From: Chromera velia
Taxonomy: Eukaryota > Sar > Chromeraceae
Assembly: GCA_018398765.1 (NCBI GenBank)
Contig: JAHBMJ010000016.1
Location: 2,501-60,477, forward strand
Direction of reading: 5' to 3'
DNA: 57,977 nucleotides
The translations under genes and the position numbers were made by a program. Every line of letters starts with the position of its first letter. Positions within the stretch are counted from its first letter, which is position 1. The notes below the pieces were generated by a model. The model did no database searches and was not told where the DNA came from. It saw only the letters and a list, made by a program, of their open reading frames with translations. Positions 42,101-54,857 of this stretch are shown piece after piece.

Positions 42101-45100
42101 TCCTGGCTGGCTGCCCCTCTGACCGAAGGTGCCTCTGCTGTTCTGAAAACACCACACGGACCCCCCCCCGCTGCCCAATTCCACCTCTGCCCCCCCCCTC
42201 ATTCGGCCTTCCCTGGTCCCCCACGGCTACCCTTCCCCTTTCACGACCAGCTGGGAGGACGGGGGCCTGTGCAGACTTTGCTGCAGTTGCTGCTGCCCAT
42301 GCTCTCTTGAAGGACGCACGGGCATCGGCCCCTGCTTCCATCGCCTGCAAGAGGTGCGGTGCGGGGGGGGGAGGGGGAATTAGGGGGGCGGGTGGTGGGG
42401 GTGCGGCTTCTGGCGAGGCGAATCTCTCTGATGACCCGGAAGAGGAGGTCATGCTCTCACCTCCTGAAGAGGAGGAGGGGGATAGGGGAGGTGTATGCTG
42501 GGCGTATTGCATTGCTTCTTTGGGGGGTTCAGGATGCGGCGGTGAAATTGGTACAGATCGAGCAGCTGCCTGCCGGTTTCTCTCGACTGCTCTCTTGGCC
42601 TCGATAGGAGGTCCCGTTCCCCCTCTGAGGCTGTGACGAGACGGCCGGATGTGACCTGCGGGGGGTGCAGTATCGACAGCTCGAAGAGGGGGGGGTTTCG
42701 GGAGAACCCCGAAGGGAGGTGGCGGCCTTGCTTCGGGAAAAGTGGGTGGGCATTCCGAAGGATTCCCCTCGGGCTCGTCTTCTATCTCACGAGTGACTCG
42801 GGGATTTCCTGTGAAGAGAGTCAAAGGAACTGGAGGTGGAGGGGGGGGGCCTATGACCTGACGCTGGAGACTTCCAACGCCGGTCTTCTGGAAGAGCTTG
42901 ACTGAGTGCCCCAAGTCCCCAGGTGTCCAGCTGGCACTCAACGGTTTCCCCCCCCTCTTTTGATTATAATCCTCAGATGGGCGGAGGCGAGGGGGTGCAG
43001 GACTTCGTCGACGCTCTACTCTTGGGACACGGGAGGGTTGAGACACACGACTGAAGTTTAGAGAAAGGCGCGGGACAGAGGGGGGGGGAGGGACCGGTGG
43101 GGGAGGGGGCTCGGAGGTCCGTCTACCCCTCGATCCCTTTCCCTTTCTTGTCTCCTCCTGCGCTTCTTCCTCTGCTTCGCTGTCGCTGCTGACACGGCCA
43201 TATCTGTCATATTCCCTTCCCCTTACATGGAAAGAAGGGTAGTCTTCTTCCGCATCGGAAACCTCACGAGACATGCCGCCTCCTCCCGTTGTTCTCCACT
43301 CAGCTCGGGGAGGAGGAACGGACGGCGCCTCTGCTTCCCCACGTCTTGAGAGGCCCACAGAAAAGGAGATCGACCGTTTCTGCCCTTTCTCCCCTCTTCC
43401 CTCTCGCCCCTCAATCAGACCGCGCGATTCGCCTCTGAGGTCTGGACCCGAACCTGTGGCAGGGGGGATTGCCTCGAGGCGTCTGAAGAGCAAATGGCTC
43501 GAGGGAGCAGAGGGATCTGGAGGGGGCAGAATTTCTCTACCGTCATTCAGAAACGGGAGGGGGGGAGGGGGACGAACGAGATCCGACGGGGCGTTTTCAT
43601 CTAGTCGGCCTCCCTCTCTGTCGATCCGATCGTTTCTCTCCTCAAAGCTCTGTGCGGAATCGGCACGAAGCAGTGCTGCCAGAGAGACTGCACCTCCGCC
43701 CACTCTGCTGTCCATTCTGCCTCTGTCGCTCCTCCTGGAGTCGCCTCCCGGAGAGGGAGAGGGAGGGTCGGACTCATCTCGTGAGGACACAGAGGGGGGA
43801 GGGGGGAGGGCGTGGTTGCCCCCACCGGCAGCGAACTTGGCAGCAGCCCTTTTGTCCTCCTCAATCTCTTCGACCACGCATGGCGGAAGACCCTGCATGC
43901 ATGCAGATTTTTTTGTTTTGGGAACAGAAAGGAAGGAAACGAATTGAGATGAGAGAGGCAACTGGAATATTTGGTTTTAGATATCAAAAATTCGTTGAGA
44001 GGCAGCGTGAAACTAAAGCTGAAACCCAGACCTCACTCGGTGAAGGGAAATTCAGGAATCATTTGACAGTTTTCAAATTTTACTTTTCAATCTTGTCTGA
44101 CTGACCTCATAGGTTGGAGGAGCGCATCCCTTCAAGGAGAGGGCCGGGATGGCAAATCTCGGTTTGGGTTTCGGTTTGGGCGCTGCTACGACTCTCTGTC
44201 TGCCGCTTTTCTTCTTTCCTCCAGAACCGTGTGTGTCCGATGAGTCTGTGAAGGAGTCGGAGTCGGTGTCGGCATCAGAAGACGACAACGGCGTGGAGGA
44301 AGACAAGGAAGAGGAACCGGTGGGAGGGGGAAGGTTGGAGGGTATTGGTTCCTTCACAACTGTGTCTGATGGGGGTTGCTGAGGACGGGTGGCGGAATGT
44401 CCAGAAGAAGAGGATGAGGTGATTGAAGAGGAAGAAGGAGGATTGGGGGGAACAACGGGAGGCACAGGGGCGGGGGGCACTTGGGGTGCTGGATATCGAG
44501 TAGAAGAGGGGATGGAGGACGAAGAAGAGGTTAGAGAGGAGGGGGGCTTCCCAAAGTCTCCCCCGTCTCCTTTGCTCCCCCCACCCGAGTTATCTGGCAC
44601 ATGTTGCCCCATGCCCCCTTCCTCTGGTGCTTGACTCCTGTTCTCCTTCTCCTTCTGTCCCAGTAGAGCCATCTGGGCCTTTTTCTTCTCTGCCTCGATT
44701 TCTTCGACCGCGGCAGGCGGGAGGCCCTGCACACAACACTCATGCATTCCATACATGCGACACTATGCGGGAAAATTTCAAGACCGCACTGCTCCGTCGC
44801 TTCTATATGTTCGACCGCGGCAGAAGAATGGGCCCTGCAGAAAAAGGAAAAGTAAAAGAGAACCGCAGATCTCGAGGATCACAAACGGAGCCTTGCAGTA
44901 CTTCAAGACCACCTGTCGGCAAGTTGTCAAGAGGACTCTATCAAATGATCCGCGAGGAAAGAAAATAAGGGAAGCACACACGTGCGTTCTCATCAGCGTT
45001 CGACCTGACCTCGTATGTAGGAGGTGCGCATCCTCCCAGTGAGAGCTTGGGAATTGCCATCCGGCCCTTGGGCTTGGGTTTCGGCTTGGGGGGTTGCGCC

Positions 45101-48100
45101 TCAATGACGGCACGCTGGGGGTGTTGTTGCTGTGCAGGTGGTGCGGGGAGTGCGGGTTGCGGGTCTGCAGACTCCTCCGGGGTTCTGGAGGAGGAGGAAC
45201 TTGTTTGTGTGTCAGGGGCCTGGGGTGGGGGGGCGGTTTCAGGGGGTCCGAGGGGGCGAGGGGGGCTCTGAGGGTGAGGGGGGAGGGAAGATGGGATGAG
45301 AGGTACGGGAACCGAGGAGGGATGAGGGGGAGGTCGTGCGAGTGGCTGGGGTTTGGCATCAGAGGAGGAGTGAGAGGGCAATCCTGAGGGAGGAGCTGGA
45401 GGGGTAAGGCGAGCTCTGTCTCCTGCCGGAGCACTCTTTTGCCTGCCGTGTGTGAATTTTTCCTCCATTGGTTGAACCTTTTGCTTCGGTTTGGCTGGAC
45501 TCACGCCCGCGCTGGCTGGTTGCGCAGGTAAGTCGGAAAACACAGGGCCCACCCTTGCCCCTCCTGCTGCCTCCACCCATTGACCCCTTCCTGTGCCTGC
45601 CGATAAGGGGGCTGTGAGGCTCTCAGGATCGGCATCGCGCTGCCTCTCTACCCATATGAGAGTGTCCGGAGTGCGGACGGCAATGGGGCGGTCCGACAGA
45701 GCCAAAGGAAGGTCAGACAAGGCCAGACGAGGCACATGAATCCCATGCAGCTCCCTCTGTCCCCTCCCGGACAACGGGACATACGTGAGGCCACAAGCAG
45801 AGGGTCTTTCTCTTTCCTGCCCTTCCCCTACTCTTCCTTCTCTTGCTCCTGCATGCGTATCTCTCTCTCGGCCACTCCCTCTGTCATCATACCAAGCACT
45901 TTCGTCCCTCCTTCCATCCACAAACTCCTCTTCTAAAGACAGATGCACATGATTGCCTCGGTCAGTATCCTTATCACCGTCTATTTCCGCACTCCCGGAC
46001 TCGATTTCTCTCGAGAAGTGCCAAGGGGGCATGGGAGGAACCGGAACTGCCCCGAGGAGCCCCCATCGACTGGCGAACGGATTGGGATCAAACCACACCA
46101 CCACCTCAGGCTGACAGACCGCCTCATCATCCCGCGCTACCATCACTGCCGTTCCACAGGCGTCTGTCTCATACTCTCCCGATGTCGGAGGAGAGTATGC
46201 TGGGACTTGACCTGGCCCGGCAGCTAAAGAGGGAACTGCGGCCCCTGGAGGAGTGGAATACAGACGGCCAGAGGGGGGAGAGGGAGAATGTGGAGAGACG
46301 ACAGGGGAGCGGTTAGACGTCGCAGCATTCTGATACGAATCCGCCCCTGCAGAAGGTGAGGCAGAGACTGACGCTGACGCCGTGGCTGAAGACGAGGAGT
46401 GTTCAGACGAGTGCCCACCCTTGGTGCTCTTGTGAGGAGACGGAACGGGGACCAGCCGACCTGCTGTGTTGGGGGCGTTGTCTCCTCCGCGTGCTGTTCC
46501 TGCGGTAGCGTTGGAACGGCCTCTCTCGCTGTTCAGTCTCCGCAGCGTTGTCAGCTGGAGCTTCTCTTCCATCTTCACAAACCTGCATTCATCGTCACAT
46601 CGTTTCATAGTGTGTAGAGAAGAGAAGAGAAGAGAACAGGAGAGAGAGCACAAAATCCACAGGAGAGGCACACCACCAGCATGTCGGGACTTGCAAGCAT
46701 GGACAATTGACGATACATGGAATCGATTTTCTTCTGCAGCGCCACGAAAATGAGATTCGAATTCTCTGCGCTTCTTCAACCGCTTGCCCGCTCTTCCCCT
46801 TCTTCTCTTTGGACCCGTCCAAACCTTGTCCAATCCCCCCCCAAGCACGCACGCCGGCATCCTCACTCCTCTTCCTGCCGACCGACCTGTTCTTCAGCAA
46901 GGCAGCCTCGCTCTCGAGAGCCAGCTCGCTGATTAGGAAATCCATCACCCGAGTTTGGAAGAACCTGCAGGCAGGTTGGCAGGGGAACGGATGAGGAGAC
47001 GGAGAAGGAGAGGCATGCAGGGAGATTGAGGAAAATCAGAGGCGTCAGTTAAAGAGACGGCAGGAAGACAACAATGAAACAACAATACCGCTGATTCCAG
47101 GACGGGCAGACGAACAGAGGATCTGAATGAGAACATCTGAAAGTCGTTACCAGGAAAACAGAGGACATTCTCTCTGTCACGCTCTCTTCTCCTGTACTGC
47201 TTGCTTTGCCTACAATCCTCCCTGAATGTTCACACACCAGTTCGGTTCCTTCATTCGCACCTTTTTCCAGTAGCTTCCCTGAGGTCTCCGCCCCCCTCTA
47301 ATCGCTCTAGCTTTTTACACGACCTTTCAAACGTACTGCCTCAGACCAAACCAGATCAACCCACCTGTCCGCAGTCTGCCGACCCCCATGGCATGCCAGG
47401 GCCCGGAGCACGTCAAGGTGCCGGATGCAGGCGGAGGTCTCGAGGGGCCCAAACTGCATTTTTGACACAGAAGTTGATTTTAGAACTTCTTATTGTCCCA
47501 AAATGCTTCCAAACACACCACCTTCGAGACAGACACTACGAATCATTCTCTCTCTTTCTCTCTGTCCCTCTCAGTTTCCCTCTCTGTCTGTGTTCGTCCA
47601 CAAATCTTGATGTGCGATCACCCCTTTCACAGCTGTCAGACACAGAAAAGCTAGGGAAGACACACGGATCACCTTCAGGACAGCCACAAACAGTCCATCT
47701 ATACAAGAGTGTCGTGCACGGTGAACGCAGCGAGAGAAAAGACAGTTCAGAGAAAGGCACCGAAAGACTTACAGAGCTCTTGCCGAGTTCTCTGAGGACT
47801 GAAACAAAGTGATTCCGGACGCTCGCTCCCTCTCCAGCAGAAAGGCCTTCGTCCAATCTGGAGAGGGGAAGGGAAGGCAGACATCAAAAAGAAAAGCCGA
47901 GAGGAACACAAATGTGCACAGCATGTTCAGGCATACTACGGTAGGAGAGAACTGGAGCGGAGACACTGATCCGAGAGTGACAAACGTATCTGTCACACCG
48001 AAAGGAAATTGAAGTCAACAGGATGGTACGAGAGATGATGCGAAAATCAACCACCAAAACAAATGAAGCAGACGAGAAGACAATCAGAATAAAAAATCGT

Positions 48101-51100
48101 GAGCCTCCCTGGTTGACTCCCTCCCACCTTTTTTCTTCTCCAAATGCCCGAATCCCTCCGTCACCGCTCCCTTCTCCCAGAGGCCCATCAGTCCCCTCCG
48201 CAATGACGGACAGAAACGGCGGCAAAGAGTGGAACGCCCGATGGACCTCACAGACAGCACCGTGAGCCTGCACGAAAGCCGGGGCAAGACAGGGCAGGAG
48301 GGGGGGCGCATCGAGAATGCATCCGGGAAAGATATGAATGAGAGATACGTGCAAAGAATGACGACAGAAAGTGTGAGAAGGCAAAAGAAGCAGGAGAGCC
48401 GAGTTGAGAGGAAGATAAGGAGAAACAAACGTAGCCAAACAACACAAAAAACACCTTCTGCGACGGACCGACCAGATCTTTCCAAAGATGCCACACACCG
48501 ATGCCTTCTGCACTTCCACTTGAGATTTTCATCCCCTCTCTCCTCTTCGCTCTCTCCCTCCACGTTCCCCCCTCTGGAGGACCAAGACTTCTGCAGGATG
48601 AGAGACCCCCAGAGGAAGACAAATTCGCAGAGGTCATCTGGAACTGGACTTCGGCTGCGGACTCCTCCTCCAAATTCCTCTCCGAACAAGAGGAGTGTGC
48701 TGCAGCCGCTGAGGTCCTCACGAGCGCACCGGCACATGCAATGAGAAGCAGAAAAGACTGATACGGCGTGTCTCGTGCCCCCCTCCCCGTTCCTTCTTGC
48801 GCACTGCCCGCCACTCCTTCAGACTCTGTCTGTCTGCGTTTCCGTTTTCGACTTCCATCCCGTTGATCCCCGAAGTCTTCTAGGGTCCCGATCTGGGGAA
48901 GCTCTGCGCCCACCGCTCCCAGCTGCCTCACCGTCATCAACAGGGCCGATAGAAAGAAGGACAGGTCGACTCTGCGAGCAGCACAAACAAAGCAAGAAAG
49001 AAAAAGGCGTGACAGAGAAGTCAACGTGAACCTATCGATAGTGCTCCTGCGATGATGCACCAAACACAAAATCATTGATCACTGCGCTGATGAGAATCGA
49101 CCTGTTCTCTCTGCAAAAAGGACAACAGACGCAAAAACAAGAGCCGGGACTATGTGTGGGTAAAATGAGTCCAGAGGGAGAAGTGACCAACCTCATATGC
49201 AGATAGAGGAGACTGGGGTGGAAATATTCGATCGCCTCCCTTTTGGACATTTCACCTGCCGCCGGTCCCTTTGCTTCTTCCTGGGTCTCCATAACTTTTT
49301 TGAACAGGCCAACCAAGGCACCCCCAAATCCCTTTTCAGAAGTCCACACCGGGCCACCTGCACCCTCCCTGTCTGGGTCTGGACAGAGCAACAGACCCAG
49401 AACCAGACCGAGGAAAGATCGACCAGACCCACGAACTCCCTCCGCACACCCGAAAGACAAAAGAGCTCCCACACAAGCAAGCCACAGGGAGCAGCATCGC
49501 ATCAACCCAGTTCTTTTCTCTTCCACTGAATTCCCTTGCGTTCTCTTCAACACATCATGCCAACCGCTTCCCAAGGCCCTTCCGAGAGCTTTGCGGACCC
49601 GAAAGAGTGTCCGCACAAGGAGGAAACCCTCCCTTCTTCTTCCCAGCCATAAACCACTAGATCTCCTTCTTCGCAGTTTCCCACCGAAACAAAGACCTGC
49701 TGCCCCCTCAATCCCACCCGACACATCATTCAAAGACGCGGGTGCCAGTAAGCCAGCCCCCGCTGCTCCTCTAACAAGAATAAGTCTACAGAGCTGCAAA
49801 GACTCAAGAAGTGCCTCTACACCCTCACCTCCACCCTCTCCCTCCACAACCAAACGGCCCCCTTCCTGTACCCCCGAGACCCCCTGAAGAAGGCATGATG
49901 ACAGGGCACTCAGAATGCGGTGGGGCTTTCCACCTGACCTCCTCTCCCCATGATGCTCCACCTCCATTTCTGTAGAAGCAAGCGCATGAACGTCAAAATA
50001 AATCCCGACTAGTCGAGAGGCAAGGGAAGCACCCCACAGACGCGCAGATCCCTCCCACTCAGTCAAGATCTCAACCAACGACAAATCCTGATGATCTCTC
50101 TCCCCCCCTTCCCTCTCTGACAACGGAATGTCTGACAGACGTCCGAGACCCGACATCTCCCCATCTCCCAACAACCAGCGACTGCATGGGCCTCCAGGGA
50201 AGAGGGAGGAAAGATCAGAGACGGCAGACCCCACAGACGACACAATGTTGTTGCACTCTCCACCTTCTCCACACTCCACTACTCTGCTCAACTCGTCCCA
50301 TTGAGGCTTCGAACTCCAGAAGACCCGGAATGCGCACGCAGGCGCAGGGCTTTTAGAGAGACGGCCGGTCTGCCAGCCCCAGGAGGGGAGGGGGAGAGCG
50401 ACCAGGGAGGGCGTGGAGACGGCCTCTGCTAGGAGGGGGGAAACAATAGCAGGAGAGGAGACGGAAGTAATTCGTCGAAGTAGAGAGGGGGCTGGAAGGG
50501 GCACATCCTCAAAAGTAGCAGCATCTCTGGACTCTGTGTCTGCTCCCATTCTGCGGCCAGATGGAGTGGCACTTCCATCTGTGAGGCGTGCAGAACGTGA
50601 CAACGTTCCGTCGTCTCCACGTCTCTCCAATGCCTCTACGTCTGTGGCCTCTTTCTTGCCACATGAAAGGGATGACTCCAGCAGGAAAGAAAGAAGAAAC
50701 GGAACGGGAAGACACTCCTCTGTCAACTTCCAGTCACTCTGCATGCCCCCACTACCGCTCTCTATCCTACTTCCCTTCTCTTCTTGCCCAAGCTCCAAAG
50801 AAGAGGGTCGGGTGACTGCGTGATGCACAACGGCGTCGATGCAGAGAAGGAGGGAGACGGACGCCGAGAGCCTTGACGCCTCCTGAAACCGCGTCAGAAC
50901 GGTCTTTCGAGTGCGGGAACTTTCAACCCGACCCGTAGACGCACCACCGGCAGCGTGCCCTGCCGTCTCATACTCCACGCCTCTCATATGTCCTCCTCGA
51001 GTGCGCTGAGACCGATGGTAACCCCTCCCCCCATCTTCCTTCTCTCCCTCCGGATCTTCCCCTCTGTCCTCTGATTCAGAGGAACCCTCAGAAGACACAG

Positions 51101-53452
51101 ACACGGGGGTGAGAAGGTACCGACTGCCCTCCTTGTCCCCTCTGGAGCCGCCCCTCCCCCCATTTGGTCCTCGAGAAGGGTGAACGAGACCCCCCCCCCT
51201 CGGTTCTCTTTCAAATGCCGCAAGATCTCCTTCCTCGTCCTCCTCCTCCTCCCCTAACGGGACAGCAGGGGGGCGCATCGACTCTGCATGAGGCTGCTGC
51301 TGCTGCCATTGGGAGTCTCCGAACATTCCCCCGACTCTACCTTGTGCCCCTCCCCTCTCTCTCTCCCTCCATGTCCTCGAGGACACCCCCCCTGCACCAC
51401 GAGGGGAGTCGGGAGAACCTCGGAGGAGACCCCGACGGACCTGAGGGGAGGGAAACCGAGGGAAGAAATGGAGAGAGGGAGATGGAAGGCAGCTATTGTG
51501 GGAGTACATCCGCTTTTTTCAAAGTGACTGAATGATTGAAAAACGGACGTAGCAGACCTCTCATAGTCTCAAAGGAGAACTACAGAAGGAAGAGAGATGA
51601 TCAAACTAAGCAGACTGAATGTTCGCAAGACAAGGTTGACCCGATGTCCATCCAACCATGTAGGCACCCACCCACCTGGGTCTCTCTTCGAAGCACCACA
51701 ATCGCAGCTGCATCGCCGAGAAGAAGCCCCTGCCCGATGGCTCGTGCAACCTCACCGATGAAGCGGGAGGTCACGTCAGATCTTTCCTTCTGAGCAGATG
51801 CTTGGCTTTCTGGACCGTCTGCAGCTCCCTCTCCAACCCCTTGAGACGATTCAACCTCCCCTTCAGCCCCCCCCCTTGAGTTCTGCTGACGGTTTTGCGG
51901 ATTCTTCAAAGCGGGCGATGACACCGGAAGCTTCAGGCGAGGGACCGTCGCAGGAAGAGACGGGCTTGCGATTGCCTGCTTGCCGGGTTCTCCTCTTTTG
52001 TTTTGGTGTCTGCTTCTCTCAACACCCCCCCTGGGCGAAGTCTCACCATTGGCCCCTAAACCCCGATGACCTGACCTCGGGTGCCCTGGCGGCAGAAAAA
52101 GAGACTCAGCAGAGGTGACCAGATGGCCATGCCCCACGCTGCCCTGTTTCGTCTGTTGCAGAGACTGAACATTCGCTTGCGTCCGTGACTCTCGAGCAGT
52201 ACTGGCGACTGCTGTTGCAAAGGCCCGCATACAAACCGAAGTGCCGACTGAACACGAGAAAGAACGAAGAGCCGGAGAGACTCTGCAATCGAATACATCC
52301 ACACACAACAGGGAGAAGAGGAGGCGGGTACAGGAGGGAGAGAGGCGACCGTGCACAATGAATGATACCATCGGCATGCACGAATTGAGAAACCAGCACG
52401 AACAAGCTGGCATGCTGGTGCCATTTCAGATGTGCTTCTGACTCTCCAATTCCTCATACCAACAGAAAAGGGGGATGAAAGAGTAGACAAGACACAAACC
52501 TAGAGTGAGTGAGAACACGGGGTCAGTACCAAGGCTGCCTGCATACCTGAAGGTGGTGAGGAAGGCGACTGCCAAGCGTGCCTTCGTTGCTTCGCCGTCT
52601 GCAGAGCGGAGTCTGCTCAGGAATGTCGCAAGCACAACTCCGGGCCTGCAGGTGCAAAACCATGAGCATGTCTTTCTTTCGTTCGTTCGTTCGTTCTTTC
52701 TTTCTTTCTTTCTTGCTTTCTCTCTCTCTCTCTCTCTCTCTCAAGTTGGATGGAGGTGTAGAGAGAGGAAAGCAGAATGGGACTAGAGCTTGAAAGACAG
52801 AGGAAACGTGGGGGTGCAGTGCCACGAGCAAAGGAAGGATGCAGCGAACAAAGAACGTGGAGAAGCTCTTCGAAAAGCACGGGGATGGCTCTAAGGAGTA
52901 GTAGGACGAGGGCATGAGGGAGGCAAGTTGAGTCAGCGACTTGAGAGGGGCGTTCACTGACCAGCACAGCCAGGCGGCAGGGCTCTCTCCATCTTCCTGA
53001 TCTGTGTCTGTACCGAATGAGGTCACACTCTCTCCGAAGAGCCGTCTCCTTGTTTCTGTCTTTTCGGGCGCTCTCTGCCCGGCTATGCGTGCGAGCAGTA
53101 AGCATGCAAGCAGGTCCTCCTCCTCGAGCCCCAACTGAATATTCGGGAGCACATCTGTAGAGCGTCCCGTCGGTCTGCTCGTCTCTGTGACACTGTGCCG
53201 AAGAAGAATGCTCACCAGTAGTTGCACAAGAGTGACTAGAGCGGATGGGGCCTCTTCGGAAAGACCGGGTGCTACCCCGCGGGATGAAGTCGGAGAAGCC
53301 CCGAACCACTTTCCTCCGCCCTCGCAAGCCCTGTACAGGTGAAGCCGCAGTTGCTCCTTGCAGCGTGCCTCTGTCGCTCCATCCCGGCTGCCGCAAAGGA
53401 AAGAAGTAAGCGCGCCTTCGAGAGACTCTACCAGCTGGAGCACCAAAGCCAT
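36120..53452 (-). CDS. Giant multidomain protein kinase (12 exons, ~4,773 aa)
   Basis: Exons on the minus strand: 53452-52962, 52645-52547, 52282-51676, 51440-49192, 48971-48455, 48267-48128, 47857-47773, 47453-47365, 46964-46887, 46582-45010, 44726-44106, 43892-36120. Every intron is GT-AG and the 14,322 nt are in phase. A 15-nt in-frame microexon at 49046-49032 may also be used. The N-terminal ~1,650 residues look helical, like irregular ARM/HEAT repeats; Pro/Ser-rich disordered parts follow. The kinase domain lies near residues 3055-3690: GAGAFGSVV, VAVKQM, IVHYDLKADNVMV, VGDFGES, KPPEML and SDVWALGC. Lys, catalytic Asp, Asn and DFG are all present, so it is probably active, but HRD is HYD and there are large inserts before DFG, in the activation segment and before SDVW. 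About 1,100 further residues follow. I recognise no named family. The one-gene reading rests on phase and could be two genes. Confidence 0.75.
44106..44726 (-). other. Modular exon with GLPP start and APPTYE end
   Basis: Exon 11 of the giant kinase gene. It begins GLPPAAVEEIEAEKKKAQ and ends IPALSLKGCAPPTYE. Exon 12 begins GLPPCVVEEIEEDKRAA and exon 10 ends IPKLSLGGCAPPTYE, so the same ~30-residue joint (LSLxGCAPPTYE-GLPPxxVEEIE) is built twice from phase-0 junctions. Exon 11 looks like a duplicated module with a variable Ser/Pro-rich linker. Confidence 0.75.
44815..44845 (-). pseudogene. Relic of a duplicated GLPP exon start
   Basis: Within intron 10, TTCGACCGCGGCAG and GGCCCTGCA reproduce the exon 11 start and its acceptor (44705-44729) with the intervening bases changed. 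The frame would no longer encode the GLPP motif. It is about 110 bp upstream of the real acceptor. Confidence 0.55.
52677..52742 (+). repeat. GTTC/TTTC/TC microsatellite
   Basis: Simple repeat inside intron 1 of the giant kinase gene (reads as GA-rich on the gene strand, producing Arg-Glu frames that are not coding). Confidence 0.9.
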
Positions 53453-54010
53453 GTTTGTTTTTCACTGCCACGCCCGCCTTCTTCGCTGAACACTCGCGAG
53501 GCTTCCAGGCAACACCGTGGAATCCAACTTCAAACAACCCCCCTCAGAGAAGAATGCGCACAGTGTTCTGGTGTCAATGTGCTGTTTGAGTTTGCTGCTT
53601 TCCGGGCCTCTTGTGTTTCATGGAAGGCAAATCGTAGAGGGACGAGGGAGCGTCTTTTCGCGTGTGTTGTGCATGGATTTACCGTGAGTGTAGATCGAAT
53701 CTTTCTTCCTCCTCTCGATCCTCCCATGGACACAAGAAAGAAGTTCATTGTGCACGTTCCACGTTATTCATACACGGCTGCGCTTATTGAGTTCAGCTGC
53801 ACACTTTGTATGATATATACGCACAGTGGATTCATAGAGTCTGAGTGGACGAACCCCGGTCGTCAGGATCAACGAGGATTCGAATCATTCGAAAACTTGT
53901 CGATAGGGCAATTCGATGGCAATTCGATCATTAATTAAACGAGGGTTCGATCATTAATTAATTGCATGCAACTCGCCGCACCCGGCCGTCTCCAGGCACT
54001 TCACCCCATG
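53453..54010. other. Upstream region of the giant kinase gene
   Basis: Should contain the kinase promoter on the minus strand. Near 53920-53960 there are two copies of CGATCATTAATTAA(TT). No gene seen. Confidence 0.55.
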
Positions 54011-54039
54011 CATGCATCCTCACCATGTCTGTGGATGCA

Positions 54040-54446
54040 GCCCGCCTGCGTCGAATGTCCAATTATGCTGCCCCTGTCCAATTATGCAGGGGCAGCAGTA
54101 CCAGGCCATCTGCAAAGAGCTAGGCCTCGAATTTGTCCCGCTGGTGTTTGAAACGTATGGAAGGCCGGGGAAGAGGACGGTGGAGTTTTTGATAACTGTA
54201 GCAAATCATGCAGTAAGCAGAGTGAGGGGGGGTGAAGACTTTGCAGCGGTCCAGGGCAGACTGATGCAACAGTACTTCAAAATTCTGTTGTACACCTTGC
54301 AGAGATTTGTGGCAGCAAACGTACTTTCTTCCATTCACTCACGGAGAGGGAGAAGGGGTCCTTTCCAAGCGGAGCCATTGCTGGCTCGCGACGTGGCAGC
54401 GTTCTCTATCTCCGCGCAGGGGGCAGGGGGCGCCAACGGCGAGTGA
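54040..54446 (+). pseudogene. Retroelement-like coding scrap
   Basis: Open frame whose central part (ICKELGLEFVPLVFETYGRPG and following TVANHAVSRVRG) resembles the C-terminal end found after reverse transcriptase domains of non-LTR elements: a short hydrophobic strand, then F-x-P-L-V-x-E-x-x-G-R. No RT catalytic motif is present. It ends with GPFQAEPLLARDVAAFS, echoed on the opposite strand at 55410-55480. The call rests on pattern memory only. Confidence 0.4.
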
Positions 54447-54449
54447 AAG

Positions 54450-54857
54450 ACAGGGTGAAGTGAAGACCAAGCTGATTGAATGGATGAAGAACGACGGAGA
54501 AGCGTAAAAAAGTAAAGGGTTGGAGAAAGAAAGTCGTTTGTTGAAAAGTCGTTGCTTAAGAGTGAGTTAAATGATTCCGGGTCAATTTCAGGCCGGCAGG
54601 GGCGACTGAAGTTGATGTAAAAGAGAAACCAGGAAAAAAAAAAAAAAATGCGATAGAGAGGCAGGCAGAGTCAAAAACTAAGGGTGGATAGATTAGGGTA
54701 GATTAGGAAGAAACTGGCCTAGGCACGATACCCAATACCATACGAACTAACGGCTGGTATGCTGGGACATACTATGCATCCACAAACCCTCGTTTCTATC
54801 TTCACCCCTGCATGACTGTGTGGGCCTGACATGGGCTGCAGGCCACGTTTTGAATCA
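54450..54857. other. Intergenic DNA
   Basis: Contains an A run at 54632-54648, possibly the poly(A) tail of an inserted retroelement fragment. Otherwise unique. Confidence 0.45.

Noticed and set aside
36186-43947. Many plus-strand frames of 60-260 codons opposite the kinase exon
   Set aside because: GC-rich antisense shadows of one long minus-strand exon, with no domains of their own.
49193-49887. Plus-strand frames of up to 214 codons opposite kinase exon 4
   Set aside because: Shadow frames; the minus strand has consistent splice signals and phase.
54012-54446. A complete gene
   Set aside because: Only a tail fragment of a retroelement-like protein is present, with no catalytic motif upstream.
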